Source: Burkholderia sp. USMB20 (GTDB taxonomy: Bacteria; Pseudomonadota; Gammaproteobacteria; Burkholderiales; Burkholderiaceae). From it: a DNA stretch of 64,000 nucleotides. A program made the translations under genes and the position numbers. This document shows, piece after piece, positions 45,667 to 54,719 of the stretch (the first letter of the stretch is position 1; the number at the start of each line of letters is the position of its first letter). The notes beneath the pieces are model-generated. The model was not told the origin of the DNA. It saw nothing but the letters and a program-made list of their open reading frames with translations, and made no database searches. The stretch is from assembly GCF_000949135.2 (NCBI RefSeq), contig NZ_JTAN02000002.1, forward strand, positions 124,001 through 188,000. Reading direction: 5' to 3'.

Positions 45667-45690
45667 GGCGGCGGGCCCGCGCCCGCCGCC
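45667..45690 (+). promoter_or_regulatory. 10-bp stem-loop between proX and proW
   Basis: GGCGGCGGGC (45667-45676) and GCCCGCCGCC (45681-45690) form a perfect 10-bp stem with a 4-base loop in the 70-bp gap. Such stems behind binding-protein genes protect the upstream mRNA and keep the binding protein in excess over the permease. Confidence 0.6.
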
Positions 45691-45727
45691 GCCGTCACGC
45701 GCCTTCGCGGCGCGACGGAGAATCAAC

Positions 45728-46693
45728 ATGAACGGCTTCTTTCTGCACCTGTCGATCGCCGACTGGGTGAACAGCGCGCTCGAGACGTTCGTCGCGCAAT
45801 ACGGCGACAGCTTCCATCACTTCAGCGCGCTCGTGTTGCGCTACCTGCTCGTGCCGCTCGAAGGCGCGCTGCGCGTCGCGCCGCCGTGGCTCGTGCTGCT
45901 GGTCGTCGGCGCGATCGCGTGGAACGCGACGCGCCGCATCGGCCTCGGCGCGCTCTTCATGCTGCTGCTCTACGCGATCGGCTGCTTCGGCCTGTGGGAC
46001 AAGCTGATGCAGACGCTCGCGCTGATGCTCGTCGCGACGGTGCTGTCGGTTGCGATCGGCGTGCCGGCCGGCATCCTCGCGTCGCGCAGCGCATGGCTGC
46101 GCCGGATGCTGCTGCCCGTGCTCGACGTGATGCAGACGCTGCCGAGCTTCGTGTACCTGATCCCGGTGCTGATGCTGTTCGGCCTCGGCAAGGTGCCCGC
46201 GATCCTCGCGACGATCATCTATGCGCTGCCGCCGCTGATCCGCCTGACCGATCTCGGCATCCGCCAGGTCGATCCGGACGTGACGGAAGCCGCGCGTGCG
46301 TTCGGCACGACGCGCTGGCAATTGCTCGTCAACGTGCAGTTGCCGCTCGCGCGGCCGAGCATCATGGCCGGCATCAACCAGACGACGATGATGGCGCTGT
46401 CGATGGTCGTGATCGCGTCGATGATCGGCTCGCGCGGGCTCGGCGAGGACGTGCTCGCGGGCATCCAGACGCTCGACGTCGGCAAGGGCACGCAGGCCGG
46501 CCTCGCGATCGTGATCCTCGCGATCGTGATCGACCGGATCAGCCAGGGCTTCGGCCAGGAGCGGCGCGCGCGCCGCCGGCTCGCACAGCAGCGCCGACAG
46601 AAGGGCGCGTCGCGCGTGCCGTACCGGCTGCCGCGCAAGGCGGAGTCGGCGGGCGTCGATTCGAATCAGGCGACGCAATCGTCGCGCGCATAG
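45728..46693 (+). CDS. proW: Glycine betaine-type ABC transporter permease
   Basis: 321 residues, inner-membrane permease of the ProW/OpuAB family. About six membrane helices are visible; the EAA loop that contacts the ATPase is [20 protein letters not shown]. The N-terminus begins with an amphipathic stretch before the first helix, and the C-terminal 45 residues are polar and basic ([20 protein letters not shown]). It lies between the binding-protein and ATPase genes; proV starts 14 bp behind its stop. Confidence 0.92.
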   Translation: MNGFFLHLSIADWVNSALETFVAQYGDSFHHFSALVLRYLLVPLEGALRVAPPWLVLLVVGAIAWNATRRIGLGALFMLLLYAIGCFGLWDKLMQTLALMLVATVLSVAIGVPAGILASRSAWLRRMLLPVLDVMQTLPSFVYLIPVLMLFGLGKVPAILATIIYALPPLIRLTDLGIRQVDPDVTEAARAFGTTRWQLLVNVQLPLARPSIMAGINQTTMMALSMVVIASMIGSRGLGEDVLAGIQTLDVGKGTQAGLAIVILAIVIDRISQGFGQERRARRRLAQQRRQKGASRVPYRLPRKAESAGVDSNQATQSSRA

Positions 46694-46707
46694 GAACGGA
46701 GGCAGAC

Positions 46708-47529
46708 ATGGCGACCATCGACGTCAAACACGTGTACAAGCTGTTCGGGCCGCAGGCCGCGCATGCGCGCGTGCTCGACCTGCTGCGCTCGGGCAAGCGC
46801 AAGGCCGACGTGCTGGCCGAAACCGGCTGCAACGTCGGGCTCAACGACGTGAGCCTCGGCATCGAGTCGGGCGAGATCTTCGTGATCATGGGGCTGTCGG
46901 GTTCCGGGAAATCGACGCTCGTGCGGCACTTCAACCGGCTGATCGAGCCGACGGCCGGCGAGATCGTGATCGACGGCAGCGACGTGATCAAGCTCGACGC
47001 GCATGGGCTGCGCGAGCTGCGCCGTTTCAAGGTCAGCATGGTGTTCCAGAACTTCGGGCTGCTGCCGCACCAGACCGTGCTCGACAACGCCGCGTATGCG
47101 CTGCGCACGCGCGGCGAGAAGCGCCACGACGCGGCCGAGGCCGCGCGCAACTGGCTGACGAAGGTCGGGCTCGACGGCTACGGCGATCATTATCCGGACG
47201 AGCTGTCGGGCGGGATGCGGCAGCGTGTCGGGCTGGCGCGCGCGCTGGCGGCCGATACCGACGTGCTGCTGATGGACGAGGCGTTCTCCGCGCTCGATCC
47301 GCTGATCCGCACCGAGATGCAGGATCAACTGCTCGAACTGCAGGCGACGCTGTCGAAGACGATCGTGTTCATCACGCACGATCTCGACGAGGCGCTGCGC
47401 ATCGGCGACCGGATCGCGATCCTGCGTGATGGCACGCTCGTGCAGGTCGGCACGCCGGACGACATCCTGTCGCGTCCGGCGGACGATTATGTGCGGCGGT
47501 TCGTCGAGAAGCGCACGAGCGTGAACTGA
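46708..47529 (+). CDS. proV: Glycine betaine-type ABC transporter ATPase
   Basis: 273 residues. Walker A is GLSGSGKST, the Q-loop [10 protein letters not shown], the signature [15 protein letters not shown], Walker [14 protein letters not shown] and the switch His in [10 protein letters not shown]. The extended N-terminal region before Walker A ([20 protein letters not shown]) is typical of ProV/OpuAA. The C-terminal CBS domains of long ProV proteins are absent, so regulation by ionic strength through CBS is not expected. Two remnants of its 3' end occur elsewhere in the window. Confidence 0.94.
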   Translation: MATIDVKHVYKLFGPQAAHARVLDLLRSGKRKADVLAETGCNVGLNDVSLGIESGEIFVIMGLSGSGKSTLVRHFNRLIEPTAGEIVIDGSDVIKLDAHGLRELRRFKVSMVFQNFGLLPHQTVLDNAAYALRTRGEKRHDAAEAARNWLTKVGLDGYGDHYPDELSGGMRQRVGLARALAADTDVLLMDEAFSALDPLIRTEMQDQLLELQATLSKTIVFITHDLDEALRIGDRIAILRDGTLVQVGTPDDILSRPADDYVRRFVEKRTSVN

Positions 47530-47543
47530 CGCGTCGTGCCCGG

Positions 47544-48575
47544 TCAGGCCGCGCGGTGCGCGGCCGTCGTCAGCACGATCTTGCCGACGTGTACACCGGA
47601 GTCGATCAGCACGTGCGCGCCGCGCGCGTCGTCGAGCGGGAAGGTGCGGAACACCTGCGGCCTGACCGTGCCGGCTGCGACGTGCGGCCACAGGTGCCGT
47701 TCGAGTTCGGCGATGAGCGCGCCCTTCTCCTCCGGCGTGCGCGAGCGCAGCGTCGAACCGATGTGCGTGAGGCGCTTGGTCATCATCGGCCACACGTCGA
47801 GTTCCTTCGCCGGCCCGTTCAGCGCGCTGACCTGCAGGATCCGCCCGTTCATCGCCGCGGCCCGGTAATTGCGCGCGACGTAGTCGCCCGCGATGATGTC
47901 GAGGATCACGTCCACGCCCTTGCCGGCGGTGATCCTGTCGACTTCGGCGACGAAGTCTTCTTCCCGGTAATGCACCGCGTGATCCGCGCCGAGCCGCAGG
48001 CTCGCGGCGCGATGCGCTTCCGAGCCGACCGTCGTGATGACGGTCGACGCGCCCATCGCCTTCGCGATCATCGTCGCGGTGGTGCCGATGCCCGACGCGC
48101 CGCCGTGGATCAGCACCGATTCGCCCGCCTGCAGCCGCCCGCGCTGGATCAGGTTCAGCCAGACCGTCAGGAACGTTTCCGGCAGCGCCGCGGCTTCGAT
48201 CATGTCGAGTCCGGGCGGCAGCTTCATCGTCGTGAGGTGATGGGCGACCGCATATTCCGCATAACCACCGCCCGTCACCAGCGCGCTGACCCGGTCGCCC
48301 GGCGCGAAGCCGTGCACGGCTGCGCCGGTCGCGACGACTTCGCCCGCGATTTCCAGGCCCGGGATGTCGGATGCGCCGGGCGGCGGGTTGTAGAGTCCCT
48401 TGCGTTGCAGCACGTCCGGGCCGTTCACGCCGGCGGCGTGAACCCGGATCAGCACTTCGTCGGCCTTCGGCTGCGGCGCGGGGCGACGTGCGGTTGCAAG
48501 GACTTCGGGGCCGCCGGGGCGGGTGATTTCGACTGCCGCCATGTCGGCGGGAACGGGGGAGAGCGTATCGGACAT
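47544..48575 (-). CDS. NADPH:quinone oxidoreductase (PIG3/zinc-free MDR family)
   Basis: 343 residues of the medium-chain dehydrogenase/reductase superfamily, quinone reductase branch without zinc ligands. The N-terminal domain has LIRVHAAGVNGPDVLQRKG and DIPGLEIAGEVV; the cofactor domain has VLIHGGASGIGTTATMIAKA. It probably reduces quinones or reactive alkenals with NADPH. The start at 48575 has GAGG upstream; 29 further upstream residues in the open frame are not family-like. The divergent LysR gene is the likely regulator. Confidence 0.92.
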   Translation of the reverse strand: MSDTLSPVPADMAAVEITRPGGPEVLATARRPAPQPKADEVLIRVHAAGVNGPDVLQRKGLYNPPPGASDIPGLEIAGEVVATGAAVHGFAPGDRVSALVTGGGYAEYAVAHHLTTMKLPPGLDMIEAAALPETFLTVWLNLIQRGRLQAGESVLIHGGASGIGTTATMIAKAMGASTVITTVGSEAHRAASLRLGADHAVHYREEDFVAEVDRITAGKGVDVILDIIAGDYVARNYRAAAMNGRILQVSALNGPAKELDVWPMMTKRLTHIGSTLRSRTPEEKGALIAELERHLWPHVAAGTVRPQVFRTFPLDDARGAHVLIDSGVHVGKIVLTTAAHRAA

Positions 48576-48663
48576 GTTTGCCTCGAAAAGACTGGTGAGT
48601 GGTCGGTGAAAAAAGTATAGGCTTGGGCCTTGATGAATTCGCGCAGCGATTTTCACGACCACA

Positions 48664-48679
48664 GATGCAAATTTGCATC
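48664..48679. promoter_or_regulatory. 16-bp perfect palindrome in the quinone reductase/LysR region
   Basis: GATGCAAATTTGCATC, fully symmetrical, 18 bp before the LysR start and 89 bp from the quinone reductase start. It contains the T-N11-A spacing of LysR sites and stands out as AT-rich. Confidence 0.65.
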
Positions 48680-48696
48680 ACACCGGGAGAAGGCGC

Positions 48697-49590
48697 TTGA
48701 ACTGGGACGACGCACGGATCTTTCTTGCGATCCACCGCGAACGCAGCCTGCGCGGCGCCGCGCGGGCGGTCGGGCTCGACCAGGCGACGGTCGGCCGGCG
48801 GCTCGCGGCGCTCGAGCGCGCGCTCGGCGCGACGCTGTTCCTGCGCACGTCGGCCGGGTACGTGCCGACCGCGGTGGGCGAGGTCGCGCTGCGCAACGTG
48901 GAGAAGATGGAGCAATCGGCGATCGACCTGGTGCGGCAGACCCAGGGCGTCGACCGGCGTCTTGCCGGCGACGTGCGCGTGACGACGACCGATACGATCG
49001 GGCTCGAATTCGTGATGCGCGCGATGCGCGACCTGCACGACGAGCATCCGGACGTGCGCGTGCTGCTCAACACGTCGACGCAGGTGGAGAACCTGGCCAA
49101 GCGCGAGGCGGACATCGCGATCCGCACGATCAAGCCCGACAATCCCGATCTGCTCACGCGCCGGCTCGCCGCGTGGCCGACGGGGTTGTACGCGTCGGAG
49201 GAATACCTGGAGCGGCATGGCGAACCGGTGCCCGGCACCGGCTTCGAAGGGCATGACCTCGTGTGCTTCCTGCCGCACCTGAATGCACGCGGCCCGCTCA
49301 CGGTGGTCGGCGAGCCGGTGCGCGCGGGGCGGATCGTGTCGGGGCTGAATTCGAATCTGATGTTGCGCGCGGCGGCGCGCGCCGGGCTCGGGCTCGCCGA
49401 ACTCCCGGTGCCGATCGCGGAGCGCGACGCGCTGGTGCGCGTGTGGCCGGCGCGTACGTCGGCGCGTCCTTACGAAGTCTGGATGGTGACGCACAAGGAC
49501 TTGCGGCATACCGCGCGGATGAGCGCGATGATCGATCACATCGTGCGGGTGTTTGGCGAGGTGCCGGTGCAGGGCGGGGCGGGGGATTGA
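48697..49590 (+). CDS. LysR-family transcriptional regulator
   Basis: 297 residues: winged helix-turn-helix (NWDDARIFLAIHRERSLRGA, VGLDQATVGRRLAALERALG) and an effector domain. The TTG at 48697 is chosen because GGGAG lies seven bases ahead and the protein then begins like its family; the longer frame would start inside the palindrome. It is divergent from the quinone reductase gene. The gene ends directly before a proV remnant. Confidence 0.9.
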   Translation: MNWDDARIFLAIHRERSLRGAARAVGLDQATVGRRLAALERALGATLFLRTSAGYVPTAVGEVALRNVEKMEQSAIDLVRQTQGVDRRLAGDVRVTTTDTIGLEFVMRAMRDLHDEHPDVRVLLNTSTQVENLAKREADIAIRTIKPDNPDLLTRRLAAWPTGLYASEEYLERHGEPVPGTGFEGHDLVCFLPHLNARGPLTVVGEPVRAGRIVSGLNSNLMLRAAARAGLGLAELPVPIAERDALVRVWPARTSARPYEVWMVTHKDLRHTARMSAMIDHIVRVFGEVPVQGGAGD

Positions 49591-49598
49591 GGCAGGGA

Positions 49599-49712
49599 CG
49601 GCGACCGGATCGCGATCCTGCTCGACGGCACGCCGGACGATATTCCGTCGCGGCCGGCCGACGATGATGCGAGGCGGTTCGTGGAGCGGCGCACGAGTGT
49701 GAACCGTGCTGG
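49599..49712 (+). pseudogene. Remnant of a proV-type ABC ATPase 3' end (copy 2)
   Basis: The frame reads GDRIAILLDGTPDDIPSRPA, then DDDARRFVERRTSVNRAGG, clearly the end of ProV. It lacks the same 18 bp as the copy at 36335-36478, and both copies continue past the proV stop position with a shared Asn-Arg-x-Gly-Gly that the intact gene lacks. It begins eight bases behind the LysR stop codon. Confidence 0.85.
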
Positions 49713-49735
49713 CGGTGATTTGTTGCGAGACGGCA

Positions 49736-50284
49736 CTACTCGCCGGCCGCGGTCGACGTGACGACCGATATGTCGGTCAGCCGCACGCCGTACGGGCCGA
49801 CCAGTTCCTTGACGCGGACGATGCCCGACGCGCTTGCGTCAGGCAGATCCAGATCACGGTTGCACACCGAGACCGGCGCATCGAGGCCGGCGTCCATGAA
49901 TGTGACCTGGCGCCGGCAGCCCTTCGGACCGGACTCGTCCAGCGCGAAGCCGGCCTCGAAAGAGCGGGGCGAATGCGCGGTCATTCTGACCAGCGCCGTG
50001 AGCGAGAATTCGCCGAACATCATGCCCAGGCCGCCGAACATGAAAAGGCAGAAAAGGAGCTCCTTGAGGCCGCCCGCCTTTCGAAGGTCCGACGTGACGA
50101 TGACGGCAAGCAGCGCGAAGGCAATGGCAAATCCGGCGACGACCGCCGAGGAACCGGGCCAGTCGGCGGGATAGCAGCGCTCCGTCGCAAACAGGCCGAC
50201 GAACATGATGATGAGCGGCGCAAGAATCAGCGAGAGAAAGATGATTGCGTGCCATCTCTTCATTTCTTTTTTTTGTGTCGCCAT
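49736..50284 (-). CDS. Hypothetical membrane protein
   Basis: 182 residues. Three hydrophobic segments are visible: AIIFLSLILAPLIIMFVGLF, GSSAVVAGFAIAFALLAVIV and LFCLFMFGGLGMMFGEFSL. The remaining 70 residues form a soluble C-terminal domain with two Cys (GPKGCRRQV, VSVCNRDLD) that may form a disulfide in the periplasm. An internal ATG seven codons later (KRWHAIIF) is an alternative start. The N-terminus is Lys-rich and encoded by an A-run. The family is not recognised. Confidence 0.7.
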   Translation of the reverse strand: MATQKKEMKRWHAIIFLSLILAPLIIMFVGLFATERCYPADWPGSSAVVAGFAIAFALLAVIVTSDLRKAGGLKELLFCLFMFGGLGMMFGEFSLTALVRMTAHSPRSFEAGFALDESGPKGCRRQVTFMDAGLDAPVSVCNRDLDLPDASASGIVRVKELVGPYGVRLTDISVVTSTAAGE

Positions 50285-50361
50285 TGAATCGGGAACCTGT
50301 CGCACGAGGAGGGAGACCTCGTGAATTATGAACGACTTTCGACAGGCCCCCTGGCGACCAC

Positions 50362-52029
50362 TCAGTGCGCGACGGGCTCCCGTTCGCCTGTCCGCGCGCC
50401 AGCCGTCTCGCCGCGCGCCGCATCCGCCAGAACCAGATCCGCGCCTTTCTCCGCGACCATCATCGTCGGCGCGTTGATGTTGCCCGACGTGATGTTCGGG
50501 AACACCGATGCATCGACGATCCGCAGCGCCTGCAGCCCGTGCACGCGCAACGACGCATCGACCACCGACGTCGCGGCGTCCGGCCCCATCGCGCACGAGC
50601 CGCACAGGTGGTAGATCGAACCCGACTGCTCGCGGAAATACTGCAGCATCGCTTCGTCGGAATCGACCTGCGGCCCCGGCGAAATTTCCTCGACGGTCAT
50701 CGACTTCAGCGCCGGCGCGCGCATCAGCGCACGAATCACCTTGCTGCCCTGCACGGCCTCGTCGAGATCCTTCTGCGTGGTCAGCGCATTGATGTGGATC
50801 TTGGCGGCATCTTCCGCGCGGTTCGAGGCGATCTCGATCGTGCCGCGGCTCGTCGGCCGGCACGGGTTGAACGCGATCAGGAATCCGGAGTACGGTTCGG
50901 GCTTGATGCTCGCGCGGTCGCTCTTCGGAATCCGGTACGACAGCGGGTTGAAGTAAAGCTGAATGTTCGGCTCCTGCGCATCGGCCGTGCCGCGGAAGAA
51001 GCCGCCCGCCTGGTTCACGCTCATCGCGAGCGGGCCACGCTTCGTCAGCAGGTAGCGCAAGCCGATCTTCATCTTGCCGAGCAGGGTGCCCATCTCGTCG
51101 TTCAGCGTCGGCCGGTTCGCCTTGAAGTAGAAGCTCACGCACAGGTGGTCCTGCAGGTTGCGGCCGACGGCCGGCAGCGCGTGCACGAGCGGCACGCGCC
51201 AGCGCGCGAGCAGCGCCGGATCGCCGACGCCCGACAGTTGCAGCAGCTTCGGCGTATCGACCGCGCCGGCCGCGAGGATCACCTCGCGCGCGGCGACCAG
51301 CGTTTCGTCGCCATGCCCGCCCGCGACGACCACGCCGGTCGCGCGCGTGCCGTCGAACGTCACGCGCCGCACGAGCACGCCCGAGCGCAGCGTGAGGTTC
51401 GCGCGGCCCAGCGCGGGACGCAGGTACGCGAAGCTGCTGGAGCAGCGTTCGCCGTGCTTCGTGTTCAGGTCGTAGATGCCCGCGCCCTCGAACTGCGCGC
51501 CGTTGAAATCGTCGGTGCGCGGCAGGTTCAGTTCGCCGCAGCCCTTCAGGAACTCGTGGACGATCGGATGCACGTCGGCCTTCATCGACGTGATGTGGAT
51601 CGGCCCCGTCGCGCCGTGATGCTGCGGATCGGTCGCACCGGCCGCGTGGGTTTCGAGCTTGCGGAAGTACGGCAGCACGTCGTCGTACGCCCAGCCCGGA
51701 TTGCCGGCGGCCGCCCAGTCGTCGTAGTCGCTGCGCTGGCCGCGCACGTAGACCATCGCGTTGATCGAGCCCGAGCCGCCGACCACCTTGCCGCGCGGGC
51801 AGTACAGCTTGCGATCGGCGAGCTGCGCCTCGGGCTCGCTGTAGTACATCCAGTTGTAGCGGCGGTTGTAGTAGGTCTTCGTGAAGCCGACGGGCACCTT
51901 GAACCAGAACGACGCGTCGCGTTCGCCCGCTTCGAGCAGCAGCACCGAGTGCCGGCCCGATTCGCTCAGGCGGTTCGCGAGGATGCAGCCGGCCGAGCCC
52001 GCGCCGACGATGATGTAGTCGTAGCTCAT
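50362..52029 (-). CDS. GMC-family FAD-dependent alcohol/choline dehydrogenase-like oxidoreductase
   Basis: 555 residues. The FAD-binding motif is at the very N-terminus (YIIVGAGSAGCILANRLSES); GMC signature 1 is RGKVVGGSGSINAMVYVRG and the second lies in ILAAGAVDTPKLLQLSGVG. The catalytic region near the end is IYHLCGSCAMG, then NITSGNINAPTMM. It oxidises an alcohol to an aldehyde with electrons going to FAD. It is the last gene of a minus-strand operon with an enolase-superfamily enzyme, an MFS transporter and an aldehyde dehydrogenase, so the alcohol is probably part of a carbohydrate-acid or polyol pathway and not choline. Confidence 0.9.
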   Translation of the reverse strand: MSYDYIIVGAGSAGCILANRLSESGRHSVLLLEAGERDASFWFKVPVGFTKTYYNRRYNWMYYSEPEAQLADRKLYCPRGKVVGGSGSINAMVYVRGQRSDYDDWAAAGNPGWAYDDVLPYFRKLETHAAGATDPQHHGATGPIHITSMKADVHPIVHEFLKGCGELNLPRTDDFNGAQFEGAGIYDLNTKHGERCSSSFAYLRPALGRANLTLRSGVLVRRVTFDGTRATGVVVAGGHGDETLVAAREVILAAGAVDTPKLLQLSGVGDPALLARWRVPLVHALPAVGRNLQDHLCVSFYFKANRPTLNDEMGTLLGKMKIGLRYLLTKRGPLAMSVNQAGGFFRGTADAQEPNIQLYFNPLSYRIPKSDRASIKPEPYSGFLIAFNPCRPTSRGTIEIASNRAEDAAKIHINALTTQKDLDEAVQGSKVIRALMRAPALKSMTVEEISPGPQVDSDEAMLQYFREQSGSIYHLCGSCAMGPDAATSVVDASLRVHGLQALRIVDASVFPNITSGNINAPTMMVAEKGADLVLADAARGETAGARTGEREPVAH

Positions 52030-52044
52030 GTCTGTCCTTTGCGC

Positions 52045-53262
52045 TCAGCCCTTCGCGGGGGCGAGATCCTTCACGTCGACGGGGTGTTCGCCCATCTGCA
52101 GGTGCAGCCGTTCGCCGGTGTACGGCGTGTGGCGCTTCACGACGTCCATGTCGAGTTCGATGCCGAGGCCCGGTTCGTTCGACGGGACGATGTAGCCGTC
52201 TTCCCAGCGGATCGGCGTCTTCACGACTTCGGCGTGGAAACCGCCCCACGTCATGATGCTTTCCTGGATCAGGAAGTTCGGTGTGCAGGTCGCGAGCTGG
52301 ATGCTCGCGGCCGCGCCCACCGGCCCGTTGTACAGGTGCGGTGCGATCTGCGCGTAGTGCACTTCGGCGAGCGTCGCGATCTTCTTCGCTTCGAGCAGGC
52401 CGCCCACACGCGCGACGTTCAACTGCAGGATCGATGCGCCGCCCGCCTGCAGCAACTTGTGGAATTCGTACTTGGTGGTCAGGCGCTCGCCGGTCGCGAT
52501 CGGAATCGACGTGTGCTTCGCGACTTGCGCGATCGCCTCTTCCTGGCCGGGGGGCACCGGCTCCTCGAACCACAGCGGGTCGTATTTCTCGAGCCGCTTC
52601 GCGAGCCGGATCGCCGACGACGGCACCATCTGCCCGTGCGTGCCGAACAGCAGGTCGGCCTTGCTGCCGACGGCTTCGCGCACCTTGCGGCAGAACGTCT
52701 CGCAGCGGTCGAGCACTTCGAGCGACAGCTGGTGGCCCGAGTAGGCCGTGTACGGACCGGCCGGATCGAACTTGACGGCCGTGAAGCCGAGCTTCACGTT
52801 CTCGGCCGCGCATTCGGCCGCGAGGTCGGGATCGTCGTAGTCGTATTCGCCTTTCGCGTTCTTCGGGTACAGGTACGTGTACGAGCGCAGCCGCTCGTGG
52901 ATCTTTCCGCCGAGCAGTTCGTACACGGGCTTGCCGGCGGCCTTGCCGATGATGTCCCAGCACGCCATTTCGAGGCCGCTGACGACGCCCATCATCGTGA
53001 GATCCGGCCGCTGCGTGAAGCCGCTCGAATAGGCCTGGCGGAACAGCCGTTCGACGTGATGCGGGTCGCGGTTCAGCAGGTGGCGTTCGAACACGTCGTC
53101 GATGATCGGCGCCATCGCCTTCGGGCCGAACGTCGCCGAGTAGATCTCGCCGACGCCTTCGATGCCGTCGTCGGTCTTCAGCTTCACGAAGATCCAGTAC
53201 ATCCCGCCGACATGCGGCGGCGGCACGGCGACGATATGGGTTTCGAGCGAAACGATCTTCAT
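52045..53262 (-). CDS. Mandelate racemase/muconate lactonizing-type enolase-superfamily enzyme
   Basis: 405 residues. The N-terminal capping domain begins KIVSLETHIVAVPPPHVGG and the barrel domain carries the metal and acid/base residues: FTAVKFDPAGPY, LLFGTHGQM, DPLWFEEPVPPGQ, IPIATGERL, ILQLNVARVGG and the final IAPHLYNGP with a likely catalytic His. This set fits sugar-acid dehydratases of the mandelate racemase subgroup; the precise acid cannot be read. Its ATG overlaps the MFS stop codon (ATGA), so the two are translationally coupled. Confidence 0.88.
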   Translation of the reverse strand: MKIVSLETHIVAVPPPHVGGMYWIFVKLKTDDGIEGVGEIYSATFGPKAMAPIIDDVFERHLLNRDPHHVERLFRQAYSSGFTQRPDLTMMGVVSGLEMACWDIIGKAAGKPVYELLGGKIHERLRSYTYLYPKNAKGEYDYDDPDLAAECAAENVKLGFTAVKFDPAGPYTAYSGHQLSLEVLDRCETFCRKVREAVGSKADLLFGTHGQMVPSSAIRLAKRLEKYDPLWFEEPVPPGQEEAIAQVAKHTSIPIATGERLTTKYEFHKLLQAGGASILQLNVARVGGLLEAKKIATLAEVHYAQIAPHLYNGPVGAAASIQLATCTPNFLIQESIMTWGGFHAEVVKTPIRWEDGYIVPSNEPGLGIELDMDVVKRHTPYTGERLHLQMGEHPVDVKDLAPAKG

Positions 53263-54590
53263 GCGGACTCCTGGATACGGGAAAGGCGGTTGAGGCGGTA
53301 TTTGAGGAACGCGGCGGCGCCCGCGCCGCAGAGCGCGATCGCAGCGATGTAGCCGAAATAGAGCTGGTAGCCGTGCGCGCCCGGCCAGGTCTGCGTCACG
53401 TAGCCGTTGATCAGCGGCACGAACACGTCGGGCGAATAGCCGAGCACCGAGATCAGGCCGATCGCGAGTCCGGCGCAATGGGTCGGCACCTTGCAGTCGT
53501 CGAGCAGCGACCAGTAGAGGCCGCGGATCGCATAGGTGAGGATGCCGATGAACAGCACGAGCACGACGAGCATCGCCTGCGGGCTGTGCGCGGGCGCGGC
53601 GATCAGCCCGACGAGCGACAGCGCGGCGAGCACCAGCGCCCAGAACAGCACCGACACCTTCGACACGCGGTCGCCGAGGAAGCCGCCGCCGATGCCGCCG
53701 ACGGGACGCATCCACAGCTTGAGCGTCGTGATGAAGCCGGCCGCCGTCGCGCTGAGCCCGAAATTGCCTTCGTGCAGGTAGGCCGAGAAGCTGTAGGTCG
53801 CCCAGAACACCTGGTAGCCGCAGAACACGATCGCGGCGACGAGCCACAGCTCGGGGATCGCCGCGAGCGTCTTCAGGTCGGTCAGCACGCTGCCTTTTCG
53901 GCGCTCCGTCACGGCCTTGCGTTCGCCCGCGCTCGACGGATCCTTCACCAGCGCAAGCAGCACGCCGAGCGCGATGCAGAAGAACGCGTACAGATGCACG
54001 ACGAGCGTGAAGCCGGCTGCATCGGTGCCGCCGCGCGCCTGCGTCACGTAGGCGAACAGCGTGATCGCGATCGTCGCGAGCAGCGCCTCGACGAGCCCGC
54101 GGCCGCCGTCGAGCAGCCCGAAGAAACGGCCCTGTTCGTCAGGGCCCGCGATCATGTTCACGCGCTTGATCACGGCGGCCCAGAACGTGAGGCCGGTGGT
54201 CAGCCCCCAGCCGCCGAAGATCAGCACGAGCGTGTGGAACGACGGCCCGGTCGCGTAGACGAGCCCGAGCGCGCCCGTCGCGAGCAGCGAGAAGCAGATC
54301 AGCCAGCGCGGCGACAGGCGGTCGGCCAGCCAGCCGCTCGGCAGGTAGCTGACGAGGAAGATCGTGCCGAGCGACGAATACAGGTAACCGAGCTGCACGT
54401 CGTCGATATGGAAAAACTGCAGCATCGTCGGCTGGTACACCTGCCGCAGATACAGCATCGGGTAGATCGCGCCCGCGGCAATCACGAGCAGCAGCAGTTG
54501 CAGGTAGCGTTGCGCGCGGGAATGCTGCGACGCGTGAGCGTCGTCGTGCAGCGCGAGCGACGCGGCGGGCGTCGACGGTTGGGTCGGCAT
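53259..54590 (-). CDS. MFS transporter
   Basis: 443 residues with about twelve membrane helices. The MFS signature between TM2 and TM3 is GWLADRLSPRWLI, and its counterpart in the second half is GGFLGDRVSKVSV. The start at 54590 is preferred because GGAGG lies eight bases ahead; an earlier ATG overlaps that ribosome binding site. Position in an operon with a sugar-acid-type dehydratase, a GMC oxidoreductase and an aldehyde dehydrogenase suggests that it imports the pathway substrate by proton symport. Confidence 0.9.
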   Translation of the reverse strand: MPTQPSTPAASLALHDDAHASQHSRAQRYLQLLLLVIAAGAIYPMLYLRQVYQPTMLQFFHIDDVQLGYLYSSLGTIFLVSYLPSGWLADRLSPRWLICFSLLATGALGLVYATGPSFHTLVLIFGGWGLTTGLTFWAAVIKRVNMIAGPDEQGRFFGLLDGGRGLVEALLATIAITLFAYVTQARGGTDAAGFTLVVHLYAFFCIALGVLLALVKDPSSAGERKAVTERRKGSVLTDLKTLAAIPELWLVAAIVFCGYQVFWATYSFSAYLHEGNFGLSATAAGFITTLKLWMRPVGGIGGGFLGDRVSKVSVLFWALVLAALSLVGLIAAPAHSPQAMLVVLVLFIGILTYAIRGLYWSLLDDCKVPTHCAGLAIGLISVLGYSPDVFVPLINGYVTQTWPGAHGYQLYFGYIAAIALCGAGAAAFLKYRLNRLSRIQESA

Positions 54591-54719
54591 GATGTCTTCC
54601 TCCATCAGGCGTCCTTGAGGCGGACGCCTGCAGGTTTTTTATGTTCTGGTGGGTCAGGGGCGGCGCGCGGCGGGGTGTCGTCGTGCGCGCGCCGGAAACG
54701 GTGCTTGGGTGCGGCGGTG

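Noticed and set aside
50365-53352. Open frame of 995 codons on the plus strand
   Set aside because: It runs opposite to the GMC oxidoreductase and enolase-superfamily genes and has no protein-like motif; it is a shadow frame.
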